Shown: positions 48,082-57,213, numbered from the stretch's first letter. The stretch is 64,000 bases of DNA from Candidatus Acidiferrum typicum (GCA_002478115.1 DLMH01000061.1:1-64000), one strand, 5' to 3'. The notes: generated from the letters alone by a model not told the origin. Numbers and translations are program-made.

Positions 48082-48462
48082 TTACTGCCTGGCGATGCCG
48101 ACAATCCTGCGTGTTGCTGGATCAACCAGGAATGCGATGACGGCGAGATTATCCTGCTTCCAGGCCCCCTCTAATTGGACGCTGATCTGACTCTGAAATT
48201 GGGTGGGGGATTCGCGTGTTTCCAATTTTCGCAGCGACCGGACGACCGCGGCGTGTTGCAGGCGGCGCCCAGAATTTTCGCCGGCTTGCACGGCAGCCGC
48301 GCCAATCAGGAGGCGCAAGCCGCTCAGCGCCGGGAAGGCTGCGCAGACGCTCTGGACGAAAGCCAGGAATAGACTCGACCAGCCAACCCACGTAGAACTA
48401 GTGCGGGGTTCCGTAACGGCGGTGTTTTCTATAGCGGCAGCGTTGCCGGCTGCGTTGTCCAT
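48082..48462 (-). CDS. small protein with DUF1223-like C-terminus, possibly degraded
   Basis: A 126-residue protein. Residues about 25-60 are hydrophobic (WVGWSSLFLAFVQSVCAAFP). Residues 60-126 (GENSGRRLQHAAVVRSLRKLE, then LEGAWKQDNLAVIAFLVD, then RRIVGIARQ) resemble the C-terminal end of DUF1223 thioredoxin-fold proteins as I remember them, but the fold's N-terminal part is missing. AAGGAG before the ATG at 48462 supports expression. Either a small membrane derivative or a gene remnant. Confidence 0.5.
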   Translation of the reverse strand: MDNAAGNAAAIENTAVTEPRTSSTWVGWSSLFLAFVQSVCAAFPALSGLRLLIGAAAVQAGENSGRRLQHAAVVRSLRKLETRESPTQFQSQISVQLEGAWKQDNLAVIAFLVDPATRRIVGIARQ

Positions 48463-48719
48463 CGTCAAGCTCCTTGTCTCCAAAGTCCCGGTGCGATAGG
48501 CTGCAGCAAATTGTTCCCGGATGCAATCGGGTGCCGCGGTGGCATATGCGAGTCTAGCTGTCGCATGGGCGAAGTCTCCTGGATAAACAGAGAGCGGCAA
48601 GACTCCGGCTGCCTGCTACTTGGAACTTCAACAAGGCCGTCGTTTGTGTTAAGAAAAAGCTGAACAATTTGCCGGTGCTGTTAGAGTGGGAGCGGTGGAA
48701 ACGTCAGACGGGGTGCGCG

Positions 48720-49574
48720 ATGAGACTGATCCGGTTTGGAGCGAAGGGGCAGGAGAAGCCCGGCGTATTGATTGCGGGGAAGAGGCGAGATGCCTCAGCG
48801 TGGTTTCGCGATTGGGACGCGGCGTTTTTCGCGGCCGATGGACTGAAGAAGCTGGCGGCGAGACTTTCCTCCGCAAGCCCTGTCGAATTGCCGGAAGTGG
48901 CGGAAGGAGTGCGCTGGGCGGCGCCCGTGGCTCGGCCAGGAAAAATCATCTGCGCGGGGCTGAACTATTCCGATCACGCCAAGGAAACCGGGGCGGAAGT
49001 GCCAAAGGAGCCCAAGCTCTTCATGAAGGCTGCGAATACCATGGTTGGCCCGAATGACGACGTGCTGATTCCGCGGCGCAGCACGAAAACGGATTGGGAG
49101 GTCGAGCTGGGCGTGGTGATCGGAACGGAGGCGCGCTATCTGGAATCGCGCGAACAGGCGGAAGCGCATATCGCGGGTTACTGTATTTCGCATGATGTAT
49201 CCGAGCGGGAATTTCAGTTGGAGCGCGGCGGACAGTGGAGCAAGGGAAAGAGCTGCGATACATTTAATCCGCTGGGGCCATGGCTGGCCACCCGTGAAGA
49301 AGTGCCGGATGTCAACAACCTGAACATGCGGCTCAGCGTGAACGGGCAGGTGCGGCAGCGGGGCAACACCGGAACGATGATCCACGCGCCGGCGGAGCTG
49401 GTTCGCTACATTTCGCAGTTCATGACGCTGGAGCCGGGCGATCTGATTTCCACGGGCACGCCTCCGGGCGTGGGACTCGGCATGAAGCCGCCCACGTATT
49501 TGAAGGCGGGCGACGTCGTGGAGTTGGAGATTGATGGACTTGGAAAACAACGGCAAATCTGCCGTCAGGCATAG
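48720..49574 (+). CDS. fumarylacetoacetate hydrolase-family hydrolase
   Basis: A 284-residue FAH-fold enzyme. Metal ligands: the glutamates in DWEVELGVVIG and the aspartate in GYCISHDVSERE. The segment GGQWSKGKSCDTFNPLGPW is typical of the subgroup with 2,4-diketo-3-deoxy-fuconate/rhamnonate hydrolases, which make pyruvate plus L-lactate, although other acylpyruvases share it. It ends ten bases before the acid-sugar dehydratase gene, so both are one unit. The start ATG at 48720 fits the family. Confidence 0.88.
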   Translation: MRLIRFGAKGQEKPGVLIAGKRRDASAWFRDWDAAFFAADGLKKLAARLSSASPVELPEVAEGVRWAAPVARPGKIICAGLNYSDHAKETGAEVPKEPKLFMKAANTMVGPNDDVLIPRRSTKTDWEVELGVVIGTEARYLESREQAEAHIAGYCISHDVSEREFQLERGGQWSKGKSCDTFNPLGPWLATREEVPDVNNLNMRLSVNGQVRQRGNTGTMIHAPAELVRYISQFMTLEPGDLISTGTPPGVGLGMKPPTYLKAGDVVELEIDGLGKQRQICRQA

Positions 49575-49584
49575 CTGAGCGACC

Positions 49585-50775
49585 ATGAAAATCACCGATT
49601 ACATAACCTTTGTCATTCACACGCCCTGGCGCAACTTGACGTACCTGGTGCTGGAGACGGACGAGGGAATCCGCGGATACGGCGAAGCGCGCGTTGTATC
49701 GAAGACGCATACGGTCCGCGAATTTCTGAAGGACGTCCGCCGGCACATTGTGGGCTTCGACGCTTCCGACATCGAAGAGTTGTACCGGCGATTCACTCTT
49801 TTCGATTTTGGTCTGCCGGGCGAAGTCGTGATGACGGGGCTCGCGCTGGTGGAGATGGCGTGCTGGGACTGCATCGGCAAAAAAGCCAAGCTGCCCGTCT
49901 ATCAATTGCTGGGCGGAAAAGTGCGAGACAAAATTCCAGCATACGCCAACGGCTGGTATACGGTGGATCGCACGCCGGAAGCGTTCGCCGGTGCCGCGAA
50001 AAAAGTGCTGGCGCGAGGTTATCGCGGGATGAAGCTCGATCCCTTTGGAAACGGCAACCTGGAGCTTACGCGCGAGGAATATCATCGCAGCCTGGAAATT
50101 TTGGAGGCCGTGTTCAGCGTGGCCGGACGCGACGCTCAGGTTTTCGTGGAGATGCACGGGCGGTTTGCGCCGCATCAAGCGGTGGAGATTGCCCGCGCCA
50201 TTGAGAAATATCAGCCCGGCTGGATCGAGGAGCCATGCCGGCCCGATGATCCCGGCGCTCTGGAGATGGTGGCGCGGCATACCAGCGTGCCCATCGCAAC
50301 CGGTGAGCGCTATTACACCGCAGCACAGTTCCGCGACCTTTTTCCGAAGCGCGTGATTCATATCCTGCAGCCAGACATGACGCAATGCGGCGGATTCCTG
50401 GAAACAAAGAAAATCTGCTCCACCGCGGAAACTTATTCCGTGATGGTGGCGCCGCACAATGTGGGAGGGATTATCAGTACTGCGGCGGCGCTGCACTTGA
50501 TGGCCGGGCTGCGGAACGGCAAAATCCTGGAACACTTCAACGATTTCTCCGACGCGGAAATCAAGCAGGCGGGCCGGCCGTATCCGGAGGTCAAGGATGG
50601 CCAATTCGATTTGCCCCAAGGGCCGGGCTGGGGAGTGGAACTGGACTTCGACTATATTCGCGAGAAATCCGCGAAATCCGGCGACGGTGTGATCGCCGAT
50701 CCGGGGCTGGACATGTTTCGCAAGCCGGATTGGTTCAAGAGGTCCGAGGCCACCAAGAGCGGCATGAAGCAGTAA
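49585..50775 (+). CDS. enolase-superfamily acid-sugar dehydratase
   Basis: A 396-residue member of the mandelate racemase subgroup. Catalytic elements in order: RGYRGMKLDPFG, FVEMHGRFAP, WIEEPCRPDD, TGERYYTAAQF, QPDMTQCGGFLE and VAPHNVGG. The metal ligands come from the E-x-H, EEP and GER motifs; the final histidine in APHN is typical of galactonate/rhamnonate-type dehydratases. It would remove water from an aldonate to give a 2-keto-3-deoxy sugar acid. Exact substrate unknown. Confidence 0.9.
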   Translation: MKITDYITFVIHTPWRNLTYLVLETDEGIRGYGEARVVSKTHTVREFLKDVRRHIVGFDASDIEELYRRFTLFDFGLPGEVVMTGLALVEMACWDCIGKKAKLPVYQLLGGKVRDKIPAYANGWYTVDRTPEAFAGAAKKVLARGYRGMKLDPFGNGNLELTREEYHRSLEILEAVFSVAGRDAQVFVEMHGRFAPHQAVEIARAIEKYQPGWIEEPCRPDDPGALEMVARHTSVPIATGERYYTAAQFRDLFPKRVIHILQPDMTQCGGFLETKKICSTAETYSVMVAPHNVGGIISTAAALHLMAGLRNGKILEHFNDFSDAEIKQAGRPYPEVKDGQFDLPQGPGWGVELDFDYIREKSAKSGDGVIADPGLDMFRKPDWFKRSEATKSGMKQ

Positions 50776-50862
50776 CCCCGCAAGCCTCCTGACGAATCGT
50801 TGCGCAAGCTGCAAGCGCGAAAAGTGAAATCCCAAGGATCAGCAAATCGTAGCGCAGCGGCG

Positions 50863-52320
50863 TCAGCCCTCCAGCGCGGCCAAGCGGCGGCTCCATTCGG
50901 CTACCGCGGCGCGCGAAACGCCAAAGTTCGAGCCCGTTCTTCCTTCGAGCGCCGCAAGCTGGATGGCGGCATTGCCGATCGTGGAGCATTCGACGGGACC
51001 CCGGATGACCTGCAGCCCCGAGCGCTCTTGCAAAAGCCGGTTGAGAAAGGTGTTGCGGTTGCCGCCGCCGACGATGTAGACGCTCCGGAATTTCTTGCCG
51101 GCTACTTCGCTGATCATGCGCAAAACCTCGGTGTAGCGCGCGGCCAGGCTGTGAAAAATCAAGTTGGCAAACTGCGGGGCAGCTTCGGGATCTTCCGGAA
51201 GCGGCGCGTGGCCCGATAGCTTCAGGACCGAGTTGATGCGTTGCGGCATGTGTCCGCTGAGAAGCAGCTCGGAATGATCTACGTCGAGAAATGCTTTTGG
51301 CGCGGGAAGTGAGCGGCATGCCTCAATGAGCGAAGCAACGCTCCAGTCCTTGCCCTGAGAGTGCCAGTGGCGCATGGATTCCTCGATCAGCCACATGCCG
51401 TTGACGTTTTTCAGGAAGCGGGAACTGCCCTCGAGGCCGCCTTCGTTGCTGATGTTCTGTTTGAAGGCCGCTTCGCTGAGGCAGGGGCGATCGAGGACGG
51501 TACCCACGAGCGACCACGTTCCAGAGCTGATGAAAGCGCAATCGTCACCGGAATGCGGGATGCCAGCGACAGCCGAGCCCGTATCGTGGCAGGACGGTGC
51601 GATGAGTTTGGTGTTCCAGAATTCGGGGAGTTGCGCGAGTTCTCCCTTGAGTTGGCCGACGATGGTGCCGGGAGGCACAAGTTCCGGCACCTTGCTCTGG
51701 TCCAGGCCCGCCGCTCGAAAAATCTCCGGCGACCAGGCGCGGTCAGTGGCACTGAGGAGTTGCGTGTGCGTCGCCAGCGTGAACTCCGAGACGGGGCGCC
51801 CGCCAAGGCTACAAAGAATGTATTCCGGCAAATTCAGCCAGCACGGGCCATCGGGCAGGCCAGCATCTCGATCCGCGATGAGCTGGTACAGCGTGTTGAA
51901 GCGGAGCATTTGAACGCCGGTAATGGCGTAAAGGCGCTCTGCAGGGAGAGTTTCCCAGAACCGCGCGGGGATTTTTTCCGTGCGCGGATCGCGATAGCAG
52001 AAGGGATCCTGCAGGGGCTGGTAGTTGCCATTCACGCGCACATAGTCAACGGCCCAGCCATCCACGCCGATGGAATCGATGGGACCAGAGGCTTCACGGG
52101 CGGCAAGGCGCAGACCTTCGAGAAGACCCTCGCGCAGGCCGGGGATGTTCCAGTAGAGATGTCCATCGCGTTCGTGAGGGCCATTGTGGAAGCGGTGAAC
52201 GATCCGCAGAGTGGCGCCCTGGGGGTGCCAGTTCAGCAGGGAGACGCGGCAACTCTCTGCGCCGAGGTCAATGGCGACCACGCGGCGTGGCTTTGCGCCG
52301 GAGCCGGAGGAATCGCTCAT
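50863..52320 (-). CDS. rhaB: rhamnulokinase
   Basis: A 485-residue FGGY-family sugar kinase. N-terminal phosphate motif VVAIDLGAESCRVSLL, the aspartate in GVDGWAVDYV as catalytic base, and the ATPase motif VYIVGGGNRNTFLNRLLQ. It phosphorylates L-rhamnulose. The start ATG at 52320 overlaps the stop of the upstream aldolase gene (ATGA), so they are coupled; a longer in-frame reading would lie inside the neighbour. Last gene of the rhamnose operon. Confidence 0.93.
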   Translation of the reverse strand: MSDSSGSGAKPRRVVAIDLGAESCRVSLLNWHPQGATLRIVHRFHNGPHERDGHLYWNIPGLREGLLEGLRLAAREASGPIDSIGVDGWAVDYVRVNGNYQPLQDPFCYRDPRTEKIPARFWETLPAERLYAITGVQMLRFNTLYQLIADRDAGLPDGPCWLNLPEYILCSLGGRPVSEFTLATHTQLLSATDRAWSPEIFRAAGLDQSKVPELVPPGTIVGQLKGELAQLPEFWNTKLIAPSCHDTGSAVAGIPHSGDDCAFISSGTWSLVGTVLDRPCLSEAAFKQNISNEGGLEGSSRFLKNVNGMWLIEESMRHWHSQGKDWSVASLIEACRSLPAPKAFLDVDHSELLLSGHMPQRINSVLKLSGHAPLPEDPEAAPQFANLIFHSLAARYTEVLRMISEVAGKKFRSVYIVGGGNRNTFLNRLLQERSGLQVIRGPVECSTIGNAAIQLAALEGRTGSNFGVSRAAVAEWSRRLAALEG

Positions 52321-54515
52321 CGGAGGAAAGCTTCGCTCAAGCCGCCGTCCACGGGGAACAAATGGCCTGTCGTACAGCGGGCGCTGGGACTTGCCAGAAA
52401 GAGAATCGCTTTGGCGCAATCGTCCGGATCGATCGCCGCGTGCGTCAAGGTGCGCTTGGCGTAGAACTGGCTCAACAAATCGCGCAATTCCTCAGTGCTC
52501 TGCGCGGGATCGAACGCGATCTTGTACTTCGTGAGTGACGCAATGACGCGCTCGCGAGGAAACATCGTGGAACCCTTCACGACGGTTGCGGGGCTGATGC
52601 CGTTAACGCGGACGATGGGCGAAAGAGAAATAGCTAACTCGCGCACAAGATGGCTCAGCGCGGCTTTGCTTACGTCGTAGGCTTCACTCCCATGCTTGGG
52701 GACCACGGCATTCGCGGAACTCGTCAGGACAATCGACGCCGGAAGATTCTGCTTTGCTAGGATGGGCCACGCTTCGTCTACAAGCAAATGATTGGCGACC
52801 ACGTTCAGGTCGAGCGTGGTGCGCCACTGCTCGTCGCTCACCGTGCCATCGGAAGACGACGCAAACATCGCTGCGGTGTTCACCAGCACATCGAAGCCGC
52901 CAAACCGTGCCACGACTTCTTCCAGGAGGCGCCGGATCGATGCGCGGTCGCGAATGTCCACCGTCGCGGCGTGGCTGTCTTCTTTTCCGGCGGAACGCGC
53001 CACCTGCGCGGCCGCCTCTTTCGCCGTTTCCGCGTCACGATCCGCAATCACCACGTGCGCTCCGCGTTGTGCGGCGGCTTCGGCCGTAGCGCGCCCGATT
53101 CCGTTGGCCCCGCCCACAACGATAACCACCTGCCGCGCAAATTCCTTTTCCGGAGGCTGGCGGCGCAGCTTGGCCTCTTCAAGCTGCCAGTATTCAATGC
53201 GGAAGGCTTCGGATTGTGGCAGGGCGACGTAATTGTGGTGCACGGCGAAGGCTTCCGAAGGCGCGGCCACGTCGGCTTGCGGAAGCGTAGAAGGCACACG
53301 GCCATCGCCGAGAGAGGTAGCGCCTTCCATCACGTGAATCGCGTTGGTGTAGAACTCTCCGGTGATGCGTGCTTCGGTCTTGCTCTTGCCGAAGCTAAAC
53401 ATGCCGACGCCGGGAACGAGCACGACCGTGGGGTTGGCATCGCGCAACGCAGGGGAATCGGGGGTGGCGAATTTGTGGTAGTACGCTTCGTAGTCCTTGC
53501 GATAGGCCGTCAAACTCTCATCCAGCGCCGCGAACAGAGCAGGCACATCGCCGCCGGGCTGCCAGGGAATCAGCAGCGGGCGTATTTTCGTGCGGATGAA
53601 ATGGTCCGGGCAACTGGTGCCGAGACGCGCCAGCGCCGCCGCATCGCGCGAATTGACGAAGCGCAACACCTCCGGCAGATCGGAATAGTGCGCAATCAGT
53701 TTTTTCTTAGCGGAGAGGCGGCCGCGAAGCGCGGGAAGCAGCTCAACGGCGAGCAGTTGCCGGTCGTCGCGCGGTGTGAATTGCGTTCCACCAAAGAGGG
53801 ATTCGCCGGCCTTTTCGACGTGGCCAAGAACGAACTCGCCTAGATCGTCAATCACGGCAAGCGTGTTCTCATAGCAAGCGCGCTGCGTTTCACCCCAGGT
53901 GAAAAGCCCGTGGCCGCCGAGCACGATGCCATCGGCTTTGGGATTCTCGCGAACGGCGTCGCGGATCAATCGGCTCAGCTCAAAGCCCGGCCGCAGCCAG
54001 GGAATCCATACGAGTGTGTGGCCGTACTTCTGGTTGAACTCCGCCAGGCGCTCTTTGCCGTTCGCGGAAGCGGCCAGCGCGATGCCCCAATCCGGATGCA
54101 GGTGGTCAATGTGGGCATACGGAAGCAGGCCGTGCAGCGGTGTATCAATGGAAGCGGCCGTGGGGTTCAGGCCAAAAGTGCAGAGAGGGTAGTAGCCAAC
54201 CATCTCGTCTTCGTGCTGAATGCCGCGATAGAGTTTCTCGAGTCCGAGCAGCTTTTCCTGATAGAGAGTGGCGAAACCTGCGCGCTGAATGCTGCCGAGA
54301 TCGCCACCACTCCCCTTGACCCACAGAACCTCGACGGTAGCGCTGCTCAATGCGTCCTTCTGCTTCACTTTTGAACTGGTGTTGCCGCCGCCAAAGTTGG
54401 TGATGCGCAGGTCCGAACCCAGCAGATTCGAGCGGTAACGAAGCAGTTCAGGTTCTTCCAGGCCCGCAGCGACGCGTGTATCCCACACGTCCTGGAGGTA
54501 GCGCAGACGTTTCAT
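52317..54515 (-). CDS. fused rhamnulose-1-phosphate aldolase / L-lactaldehyde dehydrogenase (RhaEW type)
   Basis: A 732-residue two-domain protein. The N-terminal part (about 1-430) is a class II aldolase domain with zinc histidines in YAHIDHLHPDW and GGHGLFTWG. The C-terminal part (about 470-732) is a short-chain dehydrogenase: IVVGGANGIGRATAEAAAQRG and the catalytic YDVSK. Together they split rhamnulose 1-phosphate into DHAP and L-lactaldehyde and process the aldehyde to L-lactate, the RhaEW architecture known from other rhamnose clusters. GAGGAA before the ATG. Confidence 0.93.
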   Translation of the reverse strand: MKRLRYLQDVWDTRVAAGLEEPELLRYRSNLLGSDLRITNFGGGNTSSKVKQKDALSSATVEVLWVKGSGGDLGSIQRAGFATLYQEKLLGLEKLYRGIQHEDEMVGYYPLCTFGLNPTAASIDTPLHGLLPYAHIDHLHPDWGIALAASANGKERLAEFNQKYGHTLVWIPWLRPGFELSRLIRDAVRENPKADGIVLGGHGLFTWGETQRACYENTLAVIDDLGEFVLGHVEKAGESLFGGTQFTPRDDRQLLAVELLPALRGRLSAKKKLIAHYSDLPEVLRFVNSRDAAALARLGTSCPDHFIRTKIRPLLIPWQPGGDVPALFAALDESLTAYRKDYEAYYHKFATPDSPALRDANPTVVLVPGVGMFSFGKSKTEARITGEFYTNAIHVMEGATSLGDGRVPSTLPQADVAAPSEAFAVHHNYVALPQSEAFRIEYWQLEEAKLRRQPPEKEFARQVVIVVGGANGIGRATAEAAAQRGAHVVIADRDAETAKEAAAQVARSAGKEDSHAATVDIRDRASIRRLLEEVVARFGGFDVLVNTAAMFASSSDGTVSDEQWRTTLDLNVVANHLLVDEAWPILAKQNLPASIVLTSSANAVVPKHGSEAYDVSKAALSHLVRELAISLSPIVRVNGISPATVVKGSTMFPRERVIASLTKYKIAFDPAQSTEELRDLLSQFYAKRTLTHAAIDPDDCAKAILFLASPSARCTTGHLFPVDGGLSEAFLR

Positions 54516-54563
54516 AGTTCCTCGATGTACGCCGCGGCCGCCTCCGAAGGGAGGCGGGGCAGC

Positions 54564-55745
54564 TCAAGCGTAGCTGGAAGCCCCTTTTTTGCGAACGCCC
54601 CGCTCGCGCGATGTGCGCTCCGTGTATCCGCTGGCGCGAAAAGCTTGCAACGGATCCTCCGCCAGGCCATGACTCTTGCGCCAATCCCGCAGAACCGGAC
54701 GGCAGTCGGTTTCGTAGGCGTCCTTGTAGCAGTTCTCCGCGTCAATCAGGCGCTGCTCCGTGCGGGCTTTCTGCAAAGCTTCGTGATCAATCAAAACGGC
54801 CTTGGCATAGAGCAATTGAGCGGTCATCACGGTCTGGATCATGGCCTCAACTTTGTTTTTCAAGTTGTGGCTCTGGTCAATCATGTAGGCGATATCCGCT
54901 CGCTGGCGGGACTCCCATTCCCAGTGCCGGATTTCGGCGAACACCCGGAATATCTGATACGGATCGATCGAGCCGAGAGTCAGATCATCATCGGCATAGC
55001 GGCGGTCATTGAAATGGAAGCCGCCCAGCATGTTCTCGCTAAGCAGCCAGGCCACGATCTGCTCGATGTTTTGCGCCTGGTAATGATGGCCGGTATCCAC
55101 CAGGACGAAAGCCTTCGGGCCGGCGGCGCGTGCCAGCAAGAGTGCCATCCCCCAGTCACCTATGTCCGAATGATAGAACGCTGGTTCAAAAGGTTTGTAT
55201 TCCACCAGGAGACGCTGGCTCGGACCGAGCGCTTCGTGCACCTTGCGGAAGGCCTCGGCGATCCACTGCTTGCGATGACGAATATTCGCCGTACCGGGAT
55301 AATTCGAGCCGTCGGCCAGCCAGGGAGCCAGGTCGCGGCAGCCTAGCTGCTTGGCCAGCGAGACCGACTCCAGAATGTGGTCCAGAGCGCGCTGGCGAAC
55401 TTCCGGGCGCTCATTGCCAAGCGAGCCATGCTTGTACTCCTGGTCCTGAAAGACATTGGGGTTGATGGAGCCCGCGCGGACGCCGTACTTGTCGCTCAGC
55501 TTAACCACTTCGCGCAGGTCCGTCCCGGCGGGGAGATCCCATAGAACGTGCAGCGCGACGGTTGGGCACACCCCCGTGAAGTAATGGACCTGGCCGGCAT
55601 CGGAAAACTTCTCTTCGAGCGTGGAAGCGGCGCTGTCTTGCACGAACTTTCCGAAGCGCGTTCCTGTGTCGGCAAACCCCCATGAGGGTACCTCGATGCG
55701 GAATGAATCCAGAGCGGCTAGGACATTCTGCGAGTTAAGTGCCAT
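54564..55745 (-). CDS. rhaI: L-rhamnose isomerase (RhaI type)
   Basis: A 393-residue TIM-barrel isomerase of the Pseudomonas stutzeri RhaI type, not the E. coli RhaA type. Characteristic stretches: VALHVLWDLP, DLAPWLADGSNYPG, LVEYKPFEPAFYH, VLVDTGHHYQ and GGFHFNDRRYADDDL, whose Glu, Asp and His residues bind the two metal ions. It turns L-rhamnose to L-rhamnulose. AGGAG eight bases before the ATG. First gene of the operon, 48 bases ahead of the aldolase/dehydrogenase gene. Confidence 0.93.
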   Translation of the reverse strand: MALNSQNVLAALDSFRIEVPSWGFADTGTRFGKFVQDSAASTLEEKFSDAGQVHYFTGVCPTVALHVLWDLPAGTDLREVVKLSDKYGVRAGSINPNVFQDQEYKHGSLGNERPEVRQRALDHILESVSLAKQLGCRDLAPWLADGSNYPGTANIRHRKQWIAEAFRKVHEALGPSQRLLVEYKPFEPAFYHSDIGDWGMALLLARAAGPKAFVLVDTGHHYQAQNIEQIVAWLLSENMLGGFHFNDRRYADDDLTLGSIDPYQIFRVFAEIRHWEWESRQRADIAYMIDQSHNLKNKVEAMIQTVMTAQLLYAKAVLIDHEALQKARTEQRLIDAENCYKDAYETDCRPVLRDWRKSHGLAEDPLQAFRASGYTERTSRERGVRKKGASSYA

Positions 55746-55770
55746 GGCAATATCTCCTGTTCCGACCCCA

Positions 55771-55798
55771 ACGATACTCCAATTGGAAATAATTTCAA
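55771..55798 (-). promoter_or_regulatory. predicted promoter of the rhamnose operon
   Basis: On the minus strand, TTGAAA (55793-55798) and TATCGT (55771-55776) with a 16-base spacer. It lies about 25-50 bases before the rhaI ATG and overlaps the IclR-like box. Confidence 0.45.
55783..55798. promoter_or_regulatory. IclR-type operator upstream of rhaI
   Basis: TGGAAATAATTTCAA (55784-55798) matches the known E. coli IclR consensus TGGAAATNATTTCCA at all specified bases but one. Situated over the predicted -35 of the rhaI promoter, it fits a repressor site for the winged-helix regulator encoded next door. Confidence 0.55.
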
Positions 55799-55880
55799 AT
55801 GCAAAACAATGGCATGCGAATCGTGCCTTAGAGAGGCCATGCCCGCTGTACAGCTTGCGGAAAAACTCCGCAATTTAGGG

Positions 55881-55900
55881 GGTCGAAGCTTTAGCTCCGA
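55881..55900. repeat. GTCGAAGCT palindrome
   Basis: GTCGAAGCT-TT-AGCTCCGAC, a variant of the copy at 24995-25014. In the gap between the regulator gene and rhaI. Confidence 0.65.
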
Positions 55901-56029
55901 CATTAGGTGGTTGGCTATAATTGGGCTTTCGCGACTTTTGCGTCTGTTGATTCCTGGCGGAAGCCCCTGAGGAAATGGTTTTAAGCCTTTTCCCGCAGCC
56001 TGTGCAGGTGTGCCGCCGCTACCGGAAGC

Positions 56030-57139
56030 TCAAGAGGACCGCGTGTCGCGATCGGTAACCAGATGGTTATAACGGCTGACCAGGCGATGCTCGACGTAAT
56101 TGTAGGGCGGGACGCTCTCGCCGTTCAAAAGTGCCAGCCCCAACTGGATGAGCCGCGGCCCGTAAGTACTCACTTCATGCGAGATGGAGCCAATCAATGG
56201 GCTATTTTTGCGCTTCATCTCTTCCATGACTGCTGGAATGCAGTCATGGCTGAGGATCGCCAGATGATGGGCGCGGCGCAACTCTCTGGCGGCGTGCAGG
56301 GCGCCGAGGGCGCTGGTATCGTTGCTCGGTGCTACCAGGACGTGCTTGGCCTTGCGGTATTTTGTCAGCACCCCATGCATGGCCTTTTTGCTTTCCTCTT
56401 CCAATCCAGTGCCGTCGACACGGATGAGTTGGTCGTCCTGAAGATCGTTGATCCTCGAACGAATGCCTTCAAAGGCTCCTGTAATGCGGCTCTGCACCAG
56501 CGTGCCGGCCTTGGCGAGGTCCAGGCCCACGACAAGATCCACCTGTCCGCCCCAGAACTTTTGGGCATAGGCGCCCAGGAGTTCGCCGGCTTCGAGTCCC
56601 GCGCGGTAATTGTCCAGGCCAAAGAAAACAGCGTTGGGGTGAGGGATATCCACAGCGATGAGCGGGATTCCGCTGGCGGCGAGACGGTCCGCGATAATCG
56701 GCGCAACGTAACGATCGGTCTGGAACTCGATCACCAGATCCACCTGCTGCTTGATGAACTCTTCGGCGTTCTGCCGCGCGATTTCCCCGTTGTACTGATT
56801 ATCAAGAACGATGAGTTCGATGCCGGTGGACATGGCGGCGGTTCTCAGGCTCTCCGTAACCGCATTGGAGAAGGGAAGCGCGCTTGACTGCCCGCCAAAA
56901 CCAAAGCGCATCTTGCGCGGACGGCTGACCAGGCGATAGCGCCCGTCCTCCGGGCGCGAGACATAGCCCCGGTGCACCAGCGTCCGCAGGATTCGAAAGA
57001 CGGTGGTCTTGGAGATCCGTGTGCGTTGATAGATCTCTTCGAGAGTCAGCGGCGCCTTGTGCTGTTCCAGGAGTTCCAGAACATCCAGGCTCTTGGAAAG
57101 AATGGGAATCAGATAAATCGCTTTAGTAGATCGCGTCAC
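56030..57139 (-). CDS. hybrid regulator: IclR-type winged helix fused to sugar-binding domain
   Basis: A 369-residue protein. Residues about 12-70 (LSKSLDVLELLEQHKAPLT, LEEIYQRTRISKTTVFRILR, TLVHRGYVSR) are an IclR-type winged helix. Residues about 90-355 form a periplasmic-binding-protein type I domain (Peripla_BP_4-like: ELIVLDNQYNGEIARQNAEE, DLVIEFQTD, GIPLIAVDIPHPNAVFFGLD, LVAPSNDTSALGAL). LacI proteins carry such sensors with a different DNA-binding head, and IclR proteins carry a GAF-like sensor. The start is GTG. Likely controls the rhamnose genes. Confidence 0.85.
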   Translation of the reverse strand: MTRSTKAIYLIPILSKSLDVLELLEQHKAPLTLEEIYQRTRISKTTVFRILRTLVHRGYVSRPEDGRYRLVSRPRKMRFGFGGQSSALPFSNAVTESLRTAAMSTGIELIVLDNQYNGEIARQNAEEFIKQQVDLVIEFQTDRYVAPIIADRLAASGIPLIAVDIPHPNAVFFGLDNYRAGLEAGELLGAYAQKFWGGQVDLVVGLDLAKAGTLVQSRITGAFEGIRSRINDLQDDQLIRVDGTGLEEESKKAMHGVLTKYRKAKHVLVAPSNDTSALGALHAARELRRAHHLAILSHDCIPAVMEEMKRKNSPLIGSISHEVSTYGPRLIQLGLALLNGESVPPYNYVEHRLVSRYNHLVTDRDTRSS

Positions 57140-57213
57140 AGCAACGTCCCAGGGGAGCGCAGCTTTTGAACTAGGGCAAGTGTATCAGTTTCCAAAAGTC
57201 GGCCCCAATGTTT

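Noticed and set aside
52788..53843. 351-codon open frame antisense to the aldolase/dehydrogenase fusion
   Set aside because: Shadow of a well-supported two-domain enzyme; no independent motif.
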